From Phenylobacterium sp. (GTDB taxonomy: Bacteria; Pseudomonadota; Alphaproteobacteria; Caulobacterales; Caulobacteraceae): a stretch of DNA of 64,000 bases. The first letter of the stretch is position 1. Every line of letters begins with the position of its first letter. A program made the position numbers and the translations under genes. Positions 37,597 through 47,877 of the stretch are shown one piece after another. A model generated the notes under the pieces. It had not been told where the DNA came from and ran no database searches. It saw nothing but the letters and a program-made list of their open reading frames with translations. Location of the stretch: assembly GCF_030697925.1 (NCBI RefSeq), contig NZ_JAUYOJ010000173.1, forward strand, positions 1 to 64,000, read 5' to 3'.

Positions 37597-38291
37597 CCAC
37601 CCCGGTCCTGCGTCCCATCGCCGCCTCGCGCGGTCGCCGTCGGAAGGGGGAGGGCCCTGACCTGCGCGGCGCTATCCTCGACGCCGCCGAGCTGCTGTTC
37701 GCCGGACACGGCTTCTACGGGGTCACCACACGCCAGGTAGCGGCCGAGGCTGGCGTCGACACCGCCCTGATCCACTATTATTTCGGCTCCAAGCGCGACC
37801 TGTTCGACGCGGTCTTCGCCCGCCGCGCCGAGATACTGAACGCCGAGCGCCTGCAGGCCATGGCCGCCTACGAGGCCGCTCATCCGGGAACCATGACAGC
37901 CAGCGGCGTGATCGAGGCCTTCATCGGCCCGCTGATCGAGCGTTCCCTGACCGCCGAGGCGGGCTGGAAGAACTATTTCCGGCTGGTGGCCCTGGTGAAC
38001 AACACCCCGGCCTGGGGCGGGGAGACCATGCACCGGTACTTCGACCCCGTGGTCCACCGGTTCATCGACACCCTGAAGAAGGTGATGCCGGGGGCCGAAC
38101 TCGCCGACCTCTACTGGGGCTACCAGTTCCTCACCGGCTCGATGATGCTGGCCCTGTCGGAGACTGGCCGCATCGACCAACTTTCCGAGGGGCTCTGTCG
38201 CTCGACCGACTTGGCCGCGGTGCGGGCCCGGCTGTTCGACTACTGCGCCGCCGGCTTCGAGGCGATCGTCGGAAAGTCAGCGCCCAGCTAG
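37593..38291 (+). CDS. TetR/AcrR family transcriptional regulator
   Basis: LRGAILDAAELLFAGHGFYGVTTRQVAAEAGVDTALIHYYFGSKRDLFDAVF. Confidence 0.93.
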   Translation: MTTPVLRPIAASRGRRRKGEGPDLRGAILDAAELLFAGHGFYGVTTRQVAAEAGVDTALIHYYFGSKRDLFDAVFARRAEILNAERLQAMAAYEAAHPGTMTASGVIEAFIGPLIERSLTAEAGWKNYFRLVALVNNTPAWGGETMHRYFDPVVHRFIDTLKKVMPGAELADLYWGYQFLTGSMMLALSETGRIDQLSEGLCRSTDLAAVRARLFDYCAAGFEAIVGKSAPS

Positions 38292-38455
38292 CGGGGCTGT
38301 GGCGCCAATTCATCACTTGATTAAAAAACGTGCGGGCGGGGCGTCACGCCCCTGGCGGCGCACGCCCGAATAGTCGCAGTGTCCGCGAAATTCGTCCGAC
38401 GATGAATTTCAACAACGCTCGCCGTCCGAACGGCCGGGCCTGGGAGAGAGACACG

Positions 38456-40684
38456 ATGCACAACATGTTGAAGGCGGCGCTCCTGGCGGGCGCGGCGTGG
38501 TCGGCTATGGCGACGATGGCCGTGGCCCAGACTCCGGACGGCGATGGAACGACCGTCGAGGAGATGGTGGTCACCGCGCGGCGTCGCGAGGAAAGCTTGA
38601 AGGACGTCCCGGTCGCCGTGACCGCCGTGACCGCCGAGCGCCTGGAGCGCACGGGCGCCGTCGACCTGACCGTCATGCAGCAGACCACGCCCAACCTGAC
38701 CGTCCAGGTGGCGCGGGGCTCCAACTCGACCCTGATCTCCTTCATCCGCGGCGTCGGCCAGCAGGACCCGCTATGGGGCTTCGAGCCTGGCGTCGGCCTC
38801 TATATCGACGACGTCTATGTCGCCCGCCCGCAGGCCGCGGTGCTGGACGTGTTCGATATCGAGCGGATCGAGGTGCTGCGCGGGCCCCAGGGCACGCTCT
38901 ACGGCCGCAACACCATCGGTGGGGCGATCAAGTACGTCACCGCCAAGATCCAGGGCGAGCCGGAAATGAAGTTCAAGGGAGCCTTCGGCTCCTACGGCCA
39001 GCGCGACTTCGTGGCCTCGGCCAAAGGCAAGGTCTCCGACACCGTGGGCCTTGGCCTCACCTGGGCCAAGTTCGACCGCGACGGCTATGGCACGAACCTC
39101 AACACCGGCGCCGAGCACTACAACAAGGACGTGGGCGCGGCGCGGGCGACCATCGAGTGGGAGCCCTCCGAACAGCTGTTCTTCCGCCTGTCGGGCGACC
39201 TGGTGCAGGACAAGTCCAACCCGCGCCACGGCCACCGCGAGACCCCGGCCTTGAACTTCCTGGGTCAACCCATCGCCGGCGGCGCCCCGCCGGCCGACGT
39301 CTATGACACCTACGCCGGATCTGGCGACGTCAACCGGGTCGAGACCCGCGGCGTCTCGCTGCTGGGCCAATGGAACGTCAGCGACACGCTGACCTTCAAG
39401 TCGATCACCGCCTACCGCGCCGGCGAGACCGAAGGCACGATCGACTTCGACGAACTGCCGGCCAAGATCCTCGACATCCCGGCCCGCTACAACGACCATC
39501 AGTTCAGCCAGGAACTGCAACTTCTCTATACCGGCGAGCGCCTGCAGGCGGTGGCCGGGGTGTTCTACCTGAACGCCACGGCGGCCGGCGCCTTCGACAC
39601 CGTGCTGAGCCAGGCCAACCTGACCATCGCCACGGCCGGTGCGGTCGACACCAAGAGCTGGTCGGCCTTCGCCGACGTGAGCTACGACCTCACCGACGCC
39701 CTGACCCTGTCGGTCGGCGGACGCTGGACCCGGGACGAGAAGACCGGCCAGGTCTATCGCCAGAATTTCACCGGCTTGATCAGCCCGCTGTTCGGCAACC
39801 CGACGGCGATCCCGGGCCTGGTGCGGTCGAACTTCACCAACGAGAAGTCGTTCGAGAAGTTCACCCCGCGGGTCTCGCTGCGCTACGAGGTCAATCCCGA
39901 CCTGACCGGTTACGTCTCCTACAGCCAGGGCTTCAAGTCGGGCGGCTTCGACATGCGGGCCGACGCCATCCTGACCCCCACCTCGGTCGACGGATATGAG
40001 CCGGAAACCGTGGATTCCTACGAGGCGGGTCTGAAGGGCTACTTCTTCGACCGCCGCCTGTCGCTCAATTCGGCGGTGTTCTACGGCAAATACAAGGATC
40101 AGCAGATCACCCAGCAGACCCCGGTCGGCGCCTCCATCGCCAGCCAGGTGCTGAACGTCGGCAAGAGCCACATGTCGGGCTTCGAGCTGGAAGGCGTCGC
40201 TTCCTTCACTTCCAGCCTCAGCGCCAACTTCTCGCTGGGTTACATCAAGGCCGAGTTCGACGAATACAGCGCCCTCGACCTCACGGTCGTTCCGCGGGTT
40301 GTGCGCGACTTCGCCAATAGCCGCGTATTCCAGAACACACCGGAATGGAACGGCAGCGTCGGCCTGACCTACATCCACGACATGGGCGACCACGGGAAGG
40401 TCAGCTTCTCGCCGAGCGCCGCCTATCGCAGCAGCTTCCATATGTTCGAGATCCCCTCGATGCTGGACCAGAAGGCCTACTGGCTGATGGACGCCAGCGT
40501 GGTCTGGTCGTCGTCCGATGATCGCTACCGCGTGGGCCTGCACGGCAAGAACCTCGGCGAGGAGACCTATCGCGTCGGCGGCTACAACTTCCCGCAGACA
40601 GCCGGCGTCCTGTTCGGCAACTCGGTGACCGCCTTCTACGGCCCGCCGCGCACCGTGACCTTGTCGCTCGAAGCCAAGTTCTAG
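38456..40684 (+). CDS. TonB-dependent receptor
   Basis: MHNMLKAALLAGAAWSAMATMAVAQ signal, VEEMVVTARRREESLKDVPVAVTAVT plug, VLRGPQGTLYGRNTIGGAIKYVTAK. Confidence 0.95.
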   Translation: MHNMLKAALLAGAAWSAMATMAVAQTPDGDGTTVEEMVVTARRREESLKDVPVAVTAVTAERLERTGAVDLTVMQQTTPNLTVQVARGSNSTLISFIRGVGQQDPLWGFEPGVGLYIDDVYVARPQAAVLDVFDIERIEVLRGPQGTLYGRNTIGGAIKYVTAKIQGEPEMKFKGAFGSYGQRDFVASAKGKVSDTVGLGLTWAKFDRDGYGTNLNTGAEHYNKDVGAARATIEWEPSEQLFFRLSGDLVQDKSNPRHGHRETPALNFLGQPIAGGAPPADVYDTYAGSGDVNRVETRGVSLLGQWNVSDTLTFKSITAYRAGETEGTIDFDELPAKILDIPARYNDHQFSQELQLLYTGERLQAVAGVFYLNATAAGAFDTVLSQANLTIATAGAVDTKSWSAFADVSYDLTDALTLSVGGRWTRDEKTGQVYRQNFTGLISPLFGNPTAIPGLVRSNFTNEKSFEKFTPRVSLRYEVNPDLTGYVSYSQGFKSGGFDMRADAILTPTSVDGYEPETVDSYEAGLKGYFFDRRLSLNSAVFYGKYKDQQITQQTPVGASIASQVLNVGKSHMSGFELEGVASFTSSLSANFSLGYIKAEFDEYSALDLTVVPRVVRDFANSRVFQNTPEWNGSVGLTYIHDMGDHGKVSFSPSAAYRSSFHMFEIPSMLDQKAYWLMDASVVWSSSDDRYRVGLHGKNLGEETYRVGGYNFPQTAGVLFGNSVTAFYGPPRTVTLSLEAKF

Positions 40685-40697
40685 GCTTCTTCACAAG

Positions 40698-40731
40698 GGG
40701 CGCGGGGCTTTCGGCTCCGCGCCCTTTCGAT
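40698..40731 (+). terminator. Intrinsic terminator downstream of the TBDR
   Basis: GGGCGCGGGGC-TTTCG-GCTCCGCGCCC stem followed by TTTCGATT. Confidence 0.6.
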
Positions 40732-40749
40732 TCCTGATAGGGCTCGACC

Positions 40750-42042
40750 ATGGCCACGACGGACGCGCGAGCGACGGTGCGGGGCGGCGGCTATCGCTAT
40801 GCGGTGCTGGCGCTGCTGATCATCGCCTACACCTTCAACTTCCTGGACCGCCAGATCCTCGGGATCCTGGCCGGTTCCATCAAGAAGGACCTCAATCTCA
40901 CCGACAGCCAGCTCGGCTTGATGGGCGGGCTGGCCTTCGCGCTGTTCTATACCGGGCTTGGCATCCCCATCGCCTGGCTGGCCGACCGCTGGAGCCGCAC
41001 CTGGATCATGACCGGGGCGCTGACCATCTGGAGCGGCTTCACGGCGCTCTGCGGCCTCGCCACCGGCTTCTGGCCCTTGTTCCTGTGCCGCATGGGCGTG
41101 GGCGTGGGGGAGGCGGGCGGCGTGGCCCCGGCCTATTCGCTGATCTCCGACTACTTCCCCAAGGAACAACGGGCGCGCGCCTTGGCGGCCTATTCCTTCG
41201 GCATCCCGGTGGGCAGCGCGCTGGGCATCCTGTTCGGCGGCCTGATCGCCGCCAGCATCGACTGGCGCGCGGCCTTCATCATCGTGGGCCTGATGGGCGT
41301 GGCGCTGGCGCCGGTGTTCCGCCTTGTGGTGCGCGAGCCTCGCCGGGGCTTGGCCGACCTGGAGGCCGGCGCGCCGATTCCCGAGACCGAGCCCGTCGCC
41401 CCGCCGAAGGGGGCGCTCGGCCTTCTGCTGAGGAAACCCAGCTTCTGGCTGATCTCGCTCGCGGCCGCGGCCTCGTCGGTTTGCGGCTATGGCGTCTCGT
41501 TCTGGCTGCCGTCCTTCTTCGAGCGGAGCCTGGGCATGGGCCTGGTCGACCGGTCGCTGTTCCTGGGGGCCATCACCCTGGTGGGCGGCACCGCGGGCGT
41601 CTGGGCCGGCGGATGGCTGGGCGACCGGCTCGGCGGTCGCGACAAGCGCTTCTACCTGCTGGTCCCGGCGGCGGCCTTCGCGCTCGCCCTGCCGTGCTTC
41701 TTCTTCGCCATCGGGGCCAAGTCGTTGGCCATGGCCTTCGTGCTGTTCCTGATCCCCCAGGGCCTGAACCTCGCCTGGCTGGGACCGGTGATCAACGCCA
41801 TCCAGCACCTGGTTCCGGCCGCCTCGCGCTCCACGGCCAGCGCCTGCTTCCTGTTCGTCAACAACCTGATCGGCCTCGGCCTGGGCACCTACTACTTCGG
41901 CGCGGTCTCGGACCTGCTGACCCCGCGCTTCGGCGCCGAGGCTCTGCGCTACGCCATCTATTCCGGGCTGGGATTCTATCTCTTGAGCGCGCTGCTTTTC
42001 GTGGCCGCCGCCGGCGTCATCAGGCGCGATTGGGTCGACTGA
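40750..42042 (+). CDS. MFS transporter (spinster-like)
   Basis: YTFNFLDRQILGILAGSIKKDLNLTDSQLGLMGGLAFALFYTGLGIPIAWLADRWSR. Confidence 0.93.
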   Translation: MATTDARATVRGGGYRYAVLALLIIAYTFNFLDRQILGILAGSIKKDLNLTDSQLGLMGGLAFALFYTGLGIPIAWLADRWSRTWIMTGALTIWSGFTALCGLATGFWPLFLCRMGVGVGEAGGVAPAYSLISDYFPKEQRARALAAYSFGIPVGSALGILFGGLIAASIDWRAAFIIVGLMGVALAPVFRLVVREPRRGLADLEAGAPIPETEPVAPPKGALGLLLRKPSFWLISLAAAASSVCGYGVSFWLPSFFERSLGMGLVDRSLFLGAITLVGGTAGVWAGGWLGDRLGGRDKRFYLLVPAAAFALALPCFFFAIGAKSLAMAFVLFLIPQGLNLAWLGPVINAIQHLVPAASRSTASACFLFVNNLIGLGLGTYYFGAVSDLLTPRFGAEALRYAIYSGLGFYLLSALLFVAAAGVIRRDWVD

Positions 42043-42125
42043 TTGCGAGCGTTGCAGCGCACGTCCCGCCGCTATAGGTTCCCCCGCTCAAAACCCTAAC
42101 GCCCTTTCGCGCGGAGTCCCCTTTC

Positions 42126-42902
42126 GTGGTTGATGTCTTTGAAGAGGTCGAGGAGCAGCTCCGCTCCGACCGCTACAAGGCGCTTGCGCTGAAAATCCTG
42201 CCGTGGATCGGCGGGGCCCTGGTGCTGGCCCTTGTCGTCGCCCTCGGGATCTGGGGCTATCAGAGCTATCGCGCCAAGGCCCATACCGAGGCCTCCGACC
42301 AGTACGCCTCGGCCATCGAGGCCTTCAATTCCGGCGACCGGAACGAGGCCGTGCGGCTGTGGGGCGAGGTCGGAAAGTCGTCATCCAAGGCCTACAAGTC
42401 CCTGGCCCTTCAGCAGTTGGGCGGGCTCCAGCTCTCCGACGGCAAGGTCGCCGAGGCCGTGAAGCTGTTCGACGAAGCCGCCGAGGCCGCGCCGACCCCG
42501 GTGCTGGGCGACGTCGCCCGCCTCAAATCCGCCTTCGCCTTGCTCGACTCAAGCTCGTACAAGGACATGGAGGCGCGCCTGAAGCCGCTCACTGAGGAAG
42601 GCCGCCCCTATCGGGTCCAAGCGCGCGAAGCGCTGGCCTTCGCCAAGATCATGGCCGGCGACCTGCCGGGCGCGCGGACCGAGTTCTCCGTGCTGTCGCT
42701 GATGGTCGACGGCGGCGAGGGCGTGAGCCAGCGCGCCAAGGCCGCCATCGCCCTGATCGATTCCGGCTCGGCCAAGGCGGTGCCTGGCGCGGTGAAGGCC
42801 GCCCTGGCCCTGCCGCCCGCCGTCGCCCTTCCGCCGGGCGCCCTGCCGCCCGGGCTCCAAGCCCAGCCCGCGCCGCAACAGCCAGCCCCTGGACCCCAAT
42901 GA
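42126..42902 (+). CDS. YfgM-like tetratricopeptide repeat membrane protein
   Basis: VDVFEEVEEQLRSDRYKALALKILPWIGGALVLALVVALGIWGYQSY; directly upstream of bamB. Confidence 0.85.
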   Translation: MVDVFEEVEEQLRSDRYKALALKILPWIGGALVLALVVALGIWGYQSYRAKAHTEASDQYASAIEAFNSGDRNEAVRLWGEVGKSSSKAYKSLALQQLGGLQLSDGKVAEAVKLFDEAAEAAPTPVLGDVARLKSAFALLDSSSYKDMEARLKPLTEEGRPYRVQAREALAFAKIMAGDLPGARTEFSVLSLMVDGGEGVSQRAKAAIALIDSGSAKAVPGAVKAALALPPAVALPPGALPPGLQAQPAPQQPAPGPQ

Positions 42903-44302
42903 CGTCGATCCGCCGTAACAGCCTGCTCGTCCTGCTCCTCGCGGCCTCCGTGGCCGTGAGCGGCTGCTCGACGATCAACAGGCTGAACCCGTTCAACCGC
43001 GGCGGGGACGACAGTCCCAGCGAGACCGCCGCCGAGGGCGAGCGAATCTCCATCGTCGCGGCCGACCAGACCCTGGAAGTCGCCGAAGCCCTCAAGGGCG
43101 CGGACTTCTTCCTGCCGACTCCCGCGGCGGTCACCGAGTGGCCGCTGCCCGGCGGGACGGCCGAGCAGTCGGTGGGCCATCCGGAGGCCGGCGGTGGCCT
43201 GTCCATCGCCTGGAAGCGCGGCTTTGGCCAGGGCTCGGGCAAGGGCGCCTACGTCACCGCCCCGCCGGTCGCCGCGAACGGCAAGATCTTCGTCATGGAT
43301 GGCGAGGCCACGGTCTCGGCCTTCGACGCCCAGTCCGGCTCCCAGGTGTGGAAGGCCAACCTCCGCCCCAGCAGCAAACGCGACAAGGAAGCCTTCGGCG
43401 GCGGTCTCGCCGTGGCCGACGGCAAGCTCTATGTCGCCTCGGGCTATCGCTTCGTCGCCCAGCTCAACGCAGACACCGGCGCGGTCGTCTGGAAGACCAT
43501 GACGGAACAGCCGATCCACGCCGCGCCCACGGTTTCGGGCGGACGCCTGTTCGTGGTCGCCGTGGACAACACCCTGCTGACCTTCGACACCGCCAACGGC
43601 GCCGATGGCTGGACCTATCAGGGCCTGTCGGAATCGGCCCGCATCCTGGCGGCCTCGTCGCCGGCGGTCTCGGGCGACACCGTGGTCGCGGCCTTCGGGT
43701 CCGGCGAACTGGTGGCCTTGCGCGCGGCCAATGGCAATGACCTGTGGAACGAGGCGCTCAGCCGCGCCAACCGCAACAACGCACTGTCCGAGATCCGCGA
43801 CATCCCCGGCCGCCCGGTGATCTATCAGGGCGACGTCTTCGCGGTCAGCCATTCGGGCGTGTTCGCGGCCACCGACCTGCGCACCGGCCAGGCCCGCTGG
43901 AGCCTGCCGGTCACCGGCATCACCACCCCGTGGCCGGCCGGCGACGTGGTCTATGTGGTGTCGAAGGCCGGTGAGGTGATCTGCGTCGCCCGCGAGAGCG
44001 GCCAGATCTATTGGATCCGAGACCTGGGCGTCGGGCGCGAACAGTCCAAGGGCGGTCTGTTCGGCATGAAGTTCCTGGGCCGGAAGAACTATACAAGCCG
44101 CCCGTTCTGGTCGAGCCCGATCCTGGCTTCGAACCGGATCGTGCTGGCCGGCACCAGCGGCGAGCTGGTGGCGATCAACGCCAAGACCGGCGAAGTCGAA
44201 AAGACCATGAACCTTGGCGCCCCCACCCTGATCGGCCCGATCGCGGTGAACGGAACCATCTATGTCGTGACGGATGAGGCTCAACTCATCGCGCTGCGCT
44301 AG
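42899..44302 (+). CDS. bamB: Outer membrane assembly lipoprotein BamB (PQQ-like beta propeller)
   Basis: Lipobox SGCS, PQQ-like repeats, next to der. Confidence 0.9.
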   Translation: MTSIRRNSLLVLLLAASVAVSGCSTINRLNPFNRGGDDSPSETAAEGERISIVAADQTLEVAEALKGADFFLPTPAAVTEWPLPGGTAEQSVGHPEAGGGLSIAWKRGFGQGSGKGAYVTAPPVAANGKIFVMDGEATVSAFDAQSGSQVWKANLRPSSKRDKEAFGGGLAVADGKLYVASGYRFVAQLNADTGAVVWKTMTEQPIHAAPTVSGGRLFVVAVDNTLLTFDTANGADGWTYQGLSESARILAASSPAVSGDTVVAAFGSGELVALRAANGNDLWNEALSRANRNNALSEIRDIPGRPVIYQGDVFAVSHSGVFAATDLRTGQARWSLPVTGITTPWPAGDVVYVVSKAGEVICVARESGQIYWIRDLGVGREQSKGGLFGMKFLGRKNYTSRPFWSSPILASNRIVLAGTSGELVAINAKTGEVEKTMNLGAPTLIGPIAVNGTIYVVTDEAQLIALR

Positions 44303-44322
44303 ACCGGACGAAACGTGACGCT

Positions 44323-45975
44323 ATGCCGATGCGGCTAGCCATTGTCGGGCGTCCCAACGTCGGGAAGTCGACGCTGTTCAACCGGCTTGCCGGGCGCAAG
44401 CTCGCCATCGTCGACGACCAGCCGGGGGTCACCCGCGACCGGCGCTATGGCACGGGCCGGATCGGCGACCTGGACCTGGAGCTGATCGACACCGCCGGCT
44501 TCGAGGACGTCACCGACGACAGTCTCGAATCGCGGATGCGCCAGCAGACCGAGCTCGCCATCGCCGAGGCCGACGTGGCCCTGTTCGTCATCGACGCCCG
44601 CGACGGCGTGACCCCGATGGACGAGGTGTTCGCCGAGATCCTGCGCAAGCACGACAAGCCGGTGATCGTCGCGGCCAACAAGGCCGAGAGCAAGGCCAGC
44701 GACATCGGCGTCATGGAAGCGTTCGGCCTGGGCCTGGGCGAACCCGTCGCCATCTCCGCCGAGCATGGCGAGGGCATGGCCGACCTCTTTCAGGCCCTGC
44801 TGGCCGTCCAGCCGGACGATGACGAGGAAGCCGCCGAGGAGGCCGACAAGCCGATCCGCATCGCCATCGTCGGCCGCCCGAACGCCGGCAAGTCGACCCT
44901 GGTCAACAAGCTGATCGGCGAGGACCGCCTGCTGACCGGTCCCGAGGCCGGGATCACCCGCGACGCCATCTCCGTGGACTGGACCTGGGACGGCCAAGCC
45001 ATCCGCCTGGTCGACACCGCGGGCCTGCGCCGCAAGGCCAAGGTCCAGGAGAACCTGGAGAAGCTCTCCACCCACGACTCGATCCGGGCCATCACCTTCG
45101 CCGAGATCGTCATCCTGGTGATGGACGCCACCCACCCGTTCGAGATTCAGGATTTGCAGATCGCCGACCTGGTCGAGCGGGAAGGGCGCGGCCTGGTCTT
45201 CTGCTTGGCCAAGTGGGACCTGGTGGCCGACCAGGGCGCGACGCTGAAATACCTGATCGAGGAGGCCGGCCGCTTGCTGCCGCAGCTTCGCGGCTCGCCG
45301 GTGATCGCGCTCTCGGCCGAGACCGGCCGCCATCTCGACCGGCTGATGCCGGCGGTGATCAAGGTCCACAAGGACTGGTCGACTAAGGTCAAGACCCGCG
45401 ACCTCAACGACTGGCTGCACATGGCCATCGAGCGCCATCCGCCCCCGGCCGTGGGCGGCCGTCGCGTGCGCCCGAAATACATGGCCCAGACCAAGGCCCG
45501 GCCGCCGACCTTCGTGCTGTTTGCGAGCCGCGCCGACCAGCTGCCCGACCACTACCGGCGCTATCTAATCAACTCGTTGCGCGAGAGCTTCGACATGCCC
45601 GGGGTGCCCATGCGGCTCACCGTCAAGTCGAACAAGAACCCCTATGCCGAGGGCGAGGACAAGGGCGGCCCGAAGCCGCGCTCCCAGGCCCCGGTGTTCG
45701 CCCCCAAGATCGGCAAGAAGGCGGCCGCCCCCAAGGGCGTCGCAGCCACCCGCGCCGGGATCACCGCCGCGGCCATGGCGGCGGAACTCGATGCGCCAGC
45801 GGTGAAGGCCAAGCCGAAACCCAAGGTGAAGCCCAAGACCAAGCTGGCCTCGGTGGGCAAGCCGAAGATCGGCGCCGGCCCCACGCCCAAGGGGCGCAAG
45901 GCCAAGCTGATGCGCCCCGGCGTCAAGCCGAAGCGAGCTTCCCGGCCGCCGCCCAGTCGGAAAAGCGGACGTTGA
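44323..45975 (+). CDS. der: Ribosome biogenesis GTPase Der
   Basis: Two G domains: [35 protein letters not shown] and [34 protein letters not shown]. Confidence 0.97.
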   Translation: MPMRLAIVGRPNVGKSTLFNRLAGRKLAIVDDQPGVTRDRRYGTGRIGDLDLELIDTAGFEDVTDDSLESRMRQQTELAIAEADVALFVIDARDGVTPMDEVFAEILRKHDKPVIVAANKAESKASDIGVMEAFGLGLGEPVAISAEHGEGMADLFQALLAVQPDDDEEAAEEADKPIRIAIVGRPNAGKSTLVNKLIGEDRLLTGPEAGITRDAISVDWTWDGQAIRLVDTAGLRRKAKVQENLEKLSTHDSIRAITFAEIVILVMDATHPFEIQDLQIADLVEREGRGLVFCLAKWDLVADQGATLKYLIEEAGRLLPQLRGSPVIALSAETGRHLDRLMPAVIKVHKDWSTKVKTRDLNDWLHMAIERHPPPAVGGRRVRPKYMAQTKARPPTFVLFASRADQLPDHYRRYLINSLRESFDMPGVPMRLTVKSNKNPYAEGEDKGGPKPRSQAPVFAPKIGKKAAAPKGVAATRAGITAAAMAAELDAPAVKAKPKPKVKPKTKLASVGKPKIGAGPTPKGRKAKLMRPGVKPKRASRPPPSRKSGR

Positions 45976-46672
45976 CCTTGGGCAGGCCCAGATCGGCCTG
46001 CGCCAGCTCCACGATCATCGGACCGATCTCGGCCGGCTCGGGTAGGGTCATTGGATCCTCGCCCGGCATGGCCTCGGCGCGCATCTTGGTGCGCATGACG
46101 CCGGGATCGACCAGCACCGCCCGGATGGTGGTGTTCTCCAGTTCGTCGGCCCAGGTGCGCACCAGGTGCTCAAGAGCGGCCTTCGAGGCGCCATAGGCCC
46201 CCCAGAACGCCTTGGGCCGCTCCACCCGGCCGGTGGTGAAGAAGATGCCCCGTCCAGCCGGCGACACCCGCAGCAGCCGCTCGGTGGAGCGGATCAGCCG
46301 GTAGGTGGCGGTGACGTTGCTCGAGAATACCTTCTCCCAGTTCGACGGGTCGATGTGCGAGATCGGCGACAGCCCGCCCAGGATGGCGGCGGCGTGGACC
46401 AGCACGTCCAGCCGGCCGAACCGCTCGTGGATCGCCAGGCCCAGGCCGTCGATGGTGTCGCCTTGGGTCAGATCGAGCGGCACGAGGGTCGCGGACTTGC
46501 CGGTGGCGGCCTTGATCTCGTCGTCCAGGGTTTCCAGCGCCCCCTGGGTGCGGCCGACGGCGACCACGTGGGCCCCGGCCTGGGCGAGCGCCAGGGCGCA
46601 GGCGCGGCCGATGCCGCGGGTGGCGCCGGTGACCAGGGCGATCTTGCCGTCGAGGGGGAGGGAGGCGGTCAT
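45923..46672 (-). CDS. SDR family NAD(P)-dependent oxidoreductase
   Basis: [44 protein letters not shown]. Confidence 0.93.
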   Translation of the reverse strand: MTASLPLDGKIALVTGATRGIGRACALALAQAGAHVVAVGRTQGALETLDDEIKAATGKSATLVPLDLTQGDTIDGLGLAIHERFGRLDVLVHAAAILGGLSPISHIDPSNWEKVFSSNVTATYRLIRSTERLLRVSPAGRGIFFTTGRVERPKAFWGAYGASKAALEHLVRTWADELENTTIRAVLVDPGVMRTKMRAEAMPGEDPMTLPEPAEIGPMIVELAQADLGLPKVNVRFSDWAAAGKLASA

Positions 46673-47643
46673 GCGGGAACTCGTTTGGCGTAGCGCTGCG
46701 CCAGGGCGGCGCAGGTGATCAGTTGGAACTGGTGATAGAGCATCAGGGGCAGGAGAATGAAGCCCACAGTGGCGGCGGGGAACAGGACCCCGGCCATGGG
46801 GACCCCGGCGGCGAGGCTCTTGTTTGAACCCCCGAAGACGATGGCGATCTCATCTTCGGTGGAGAAGCCGCGCGTCCGGGCGACCCAGACCATGAAACCC
46901 AGCGACATGGCCAGCAGGACCACGCAGATCAGCATGATCCTGGCGAGGTCCAGGGCCGTGACCTGGTTCCAGATCCCGGCCACCACCGCGCCGGAAAAGG
47001 CGTTGTATACCACCAGCAGGATCGAGCCGCGGTCCACCAGGCCGAAGGGCTTGGCGTGACGCTGGATGAAGCCGGCGACCCATGGCCGCAGCAACTGGCC
47101 CGCCAGGAAGGGCGCCAGCAGCTGCAGCAGGATGGCCTGCAACGAGGCGAGCGAGACGCCTTCGCCCTGGGCGCCTAGTAGGACGCCCGCCATCACGGGG
47201 GTGGCGACCATGCCGATCAGGTTGGAGGCCGAGGCGCCGCAGACCGCGGCGGCCACATTGCCCCGGGCTATGGCCGTGAAGCCGATCTGCGACTGGATCG
47301 TCGAGGGCAGGCAGGCCAGGAACACCACGCCTGGCGCCAGAGCGGCCGGCAGGACCCAGCTCGGCAGGGCCGCCGCGCCGAGGCCGGTCAACGGCCAGAG
47401 GATGAAGGTTGTGACCAGCACCAGGCCGTGCAGCCGCCAGTGCAGCAGGCCCTTGATCACCGCGTCCGGACTGAGCTTGGCGCCGTGCAGGAAGAACACC
47501 AGGGCGATGCCGAACTTGGTGGCGGTGGCGACCACGGGCGCGGCCTCGCCCCGGGCCGGCAGGATCGAGGCCAGCACGACCATGCCGACGATGGCGGCGA
47601 TATACCAATCCAGGCCGAGGTTCTTGAGGACGCCACGGATCAT
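46669..47643 (-). CDS. Bile acid:sodium symporter family protein (SBF-like)
   Basis: MIRGVLKNLGLDWYIAAIVGMVVLASILPARGEA...GGSNKSLAAGVPMAGVLFP. Confidence 0.88.
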   Translation of the reverse strand: MIRGVLKNLGLDWYIAAIVGMVVLASILPARGEAAPVVATATKFGIALVFFLHGAKLSPDAVIKGLLHWRLHGLVLVTTFILWPLTGLGAAALPSWVLPAALAPGVVFLACLPSTIQSQIGFTAIARGNVAAAVCGASASNLIGMVATPVMAGVLLGAQGEGVSLASLQAILLQLLAPFLAGQLLRPWVAGFIQRHAKPFGLVDRGSILLVVYNAFSGAVVAGIWNQVTALDLARIMLICVVLLAMSLGFMVWVARTRGFSTEDEIAIVFGGSNKSLAAGVPMAGVLFPAATVGFILLPLMLYHQFQLITCAALAQRYAKRVPA

Positions 47644-47716
47644 CGGCCTGAGCCACCGCAGAGGAAGGCTGGACAGCTACCTCGCCGAAGCCACTTCCTC
47701 TCCACCCGTCTTGGGG

Positions 47717-47818
47717 GGGGAGAGGGTAGGGTGAGGGGGGCCTTGCCGCCGCAATGAGCTGGATGGGAGACCGGATTGCGTCGCTCCGCGCCGCATCCCC
47801 TCACCCTACCCTCTCCCC
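47717..47818. repeat. 22-bp perfect inverted repeat (REP/BIME-like)
   Basis: GGGGAGAGGGTAGGGTGAGGGG (47717-47738) and CCCCTCACCCTACCCTCTCCCC (47797-47818); each arm is also next to its own small hairpin. Confidence 0.8.
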
Positions 47819-47877
47819 TTGAAGGGGGAGAGGAGACGAACGCACCGCGCGCGATCGTCCCCGCGGCCTCGATGAGA

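Noticed and set aside
47697-47835. Repeated GC-rich palindromic segment considered as a CRISPR fragment
   Set aside because: Inverted rather than direct repeats, only two arms, no spacers or cas genes.
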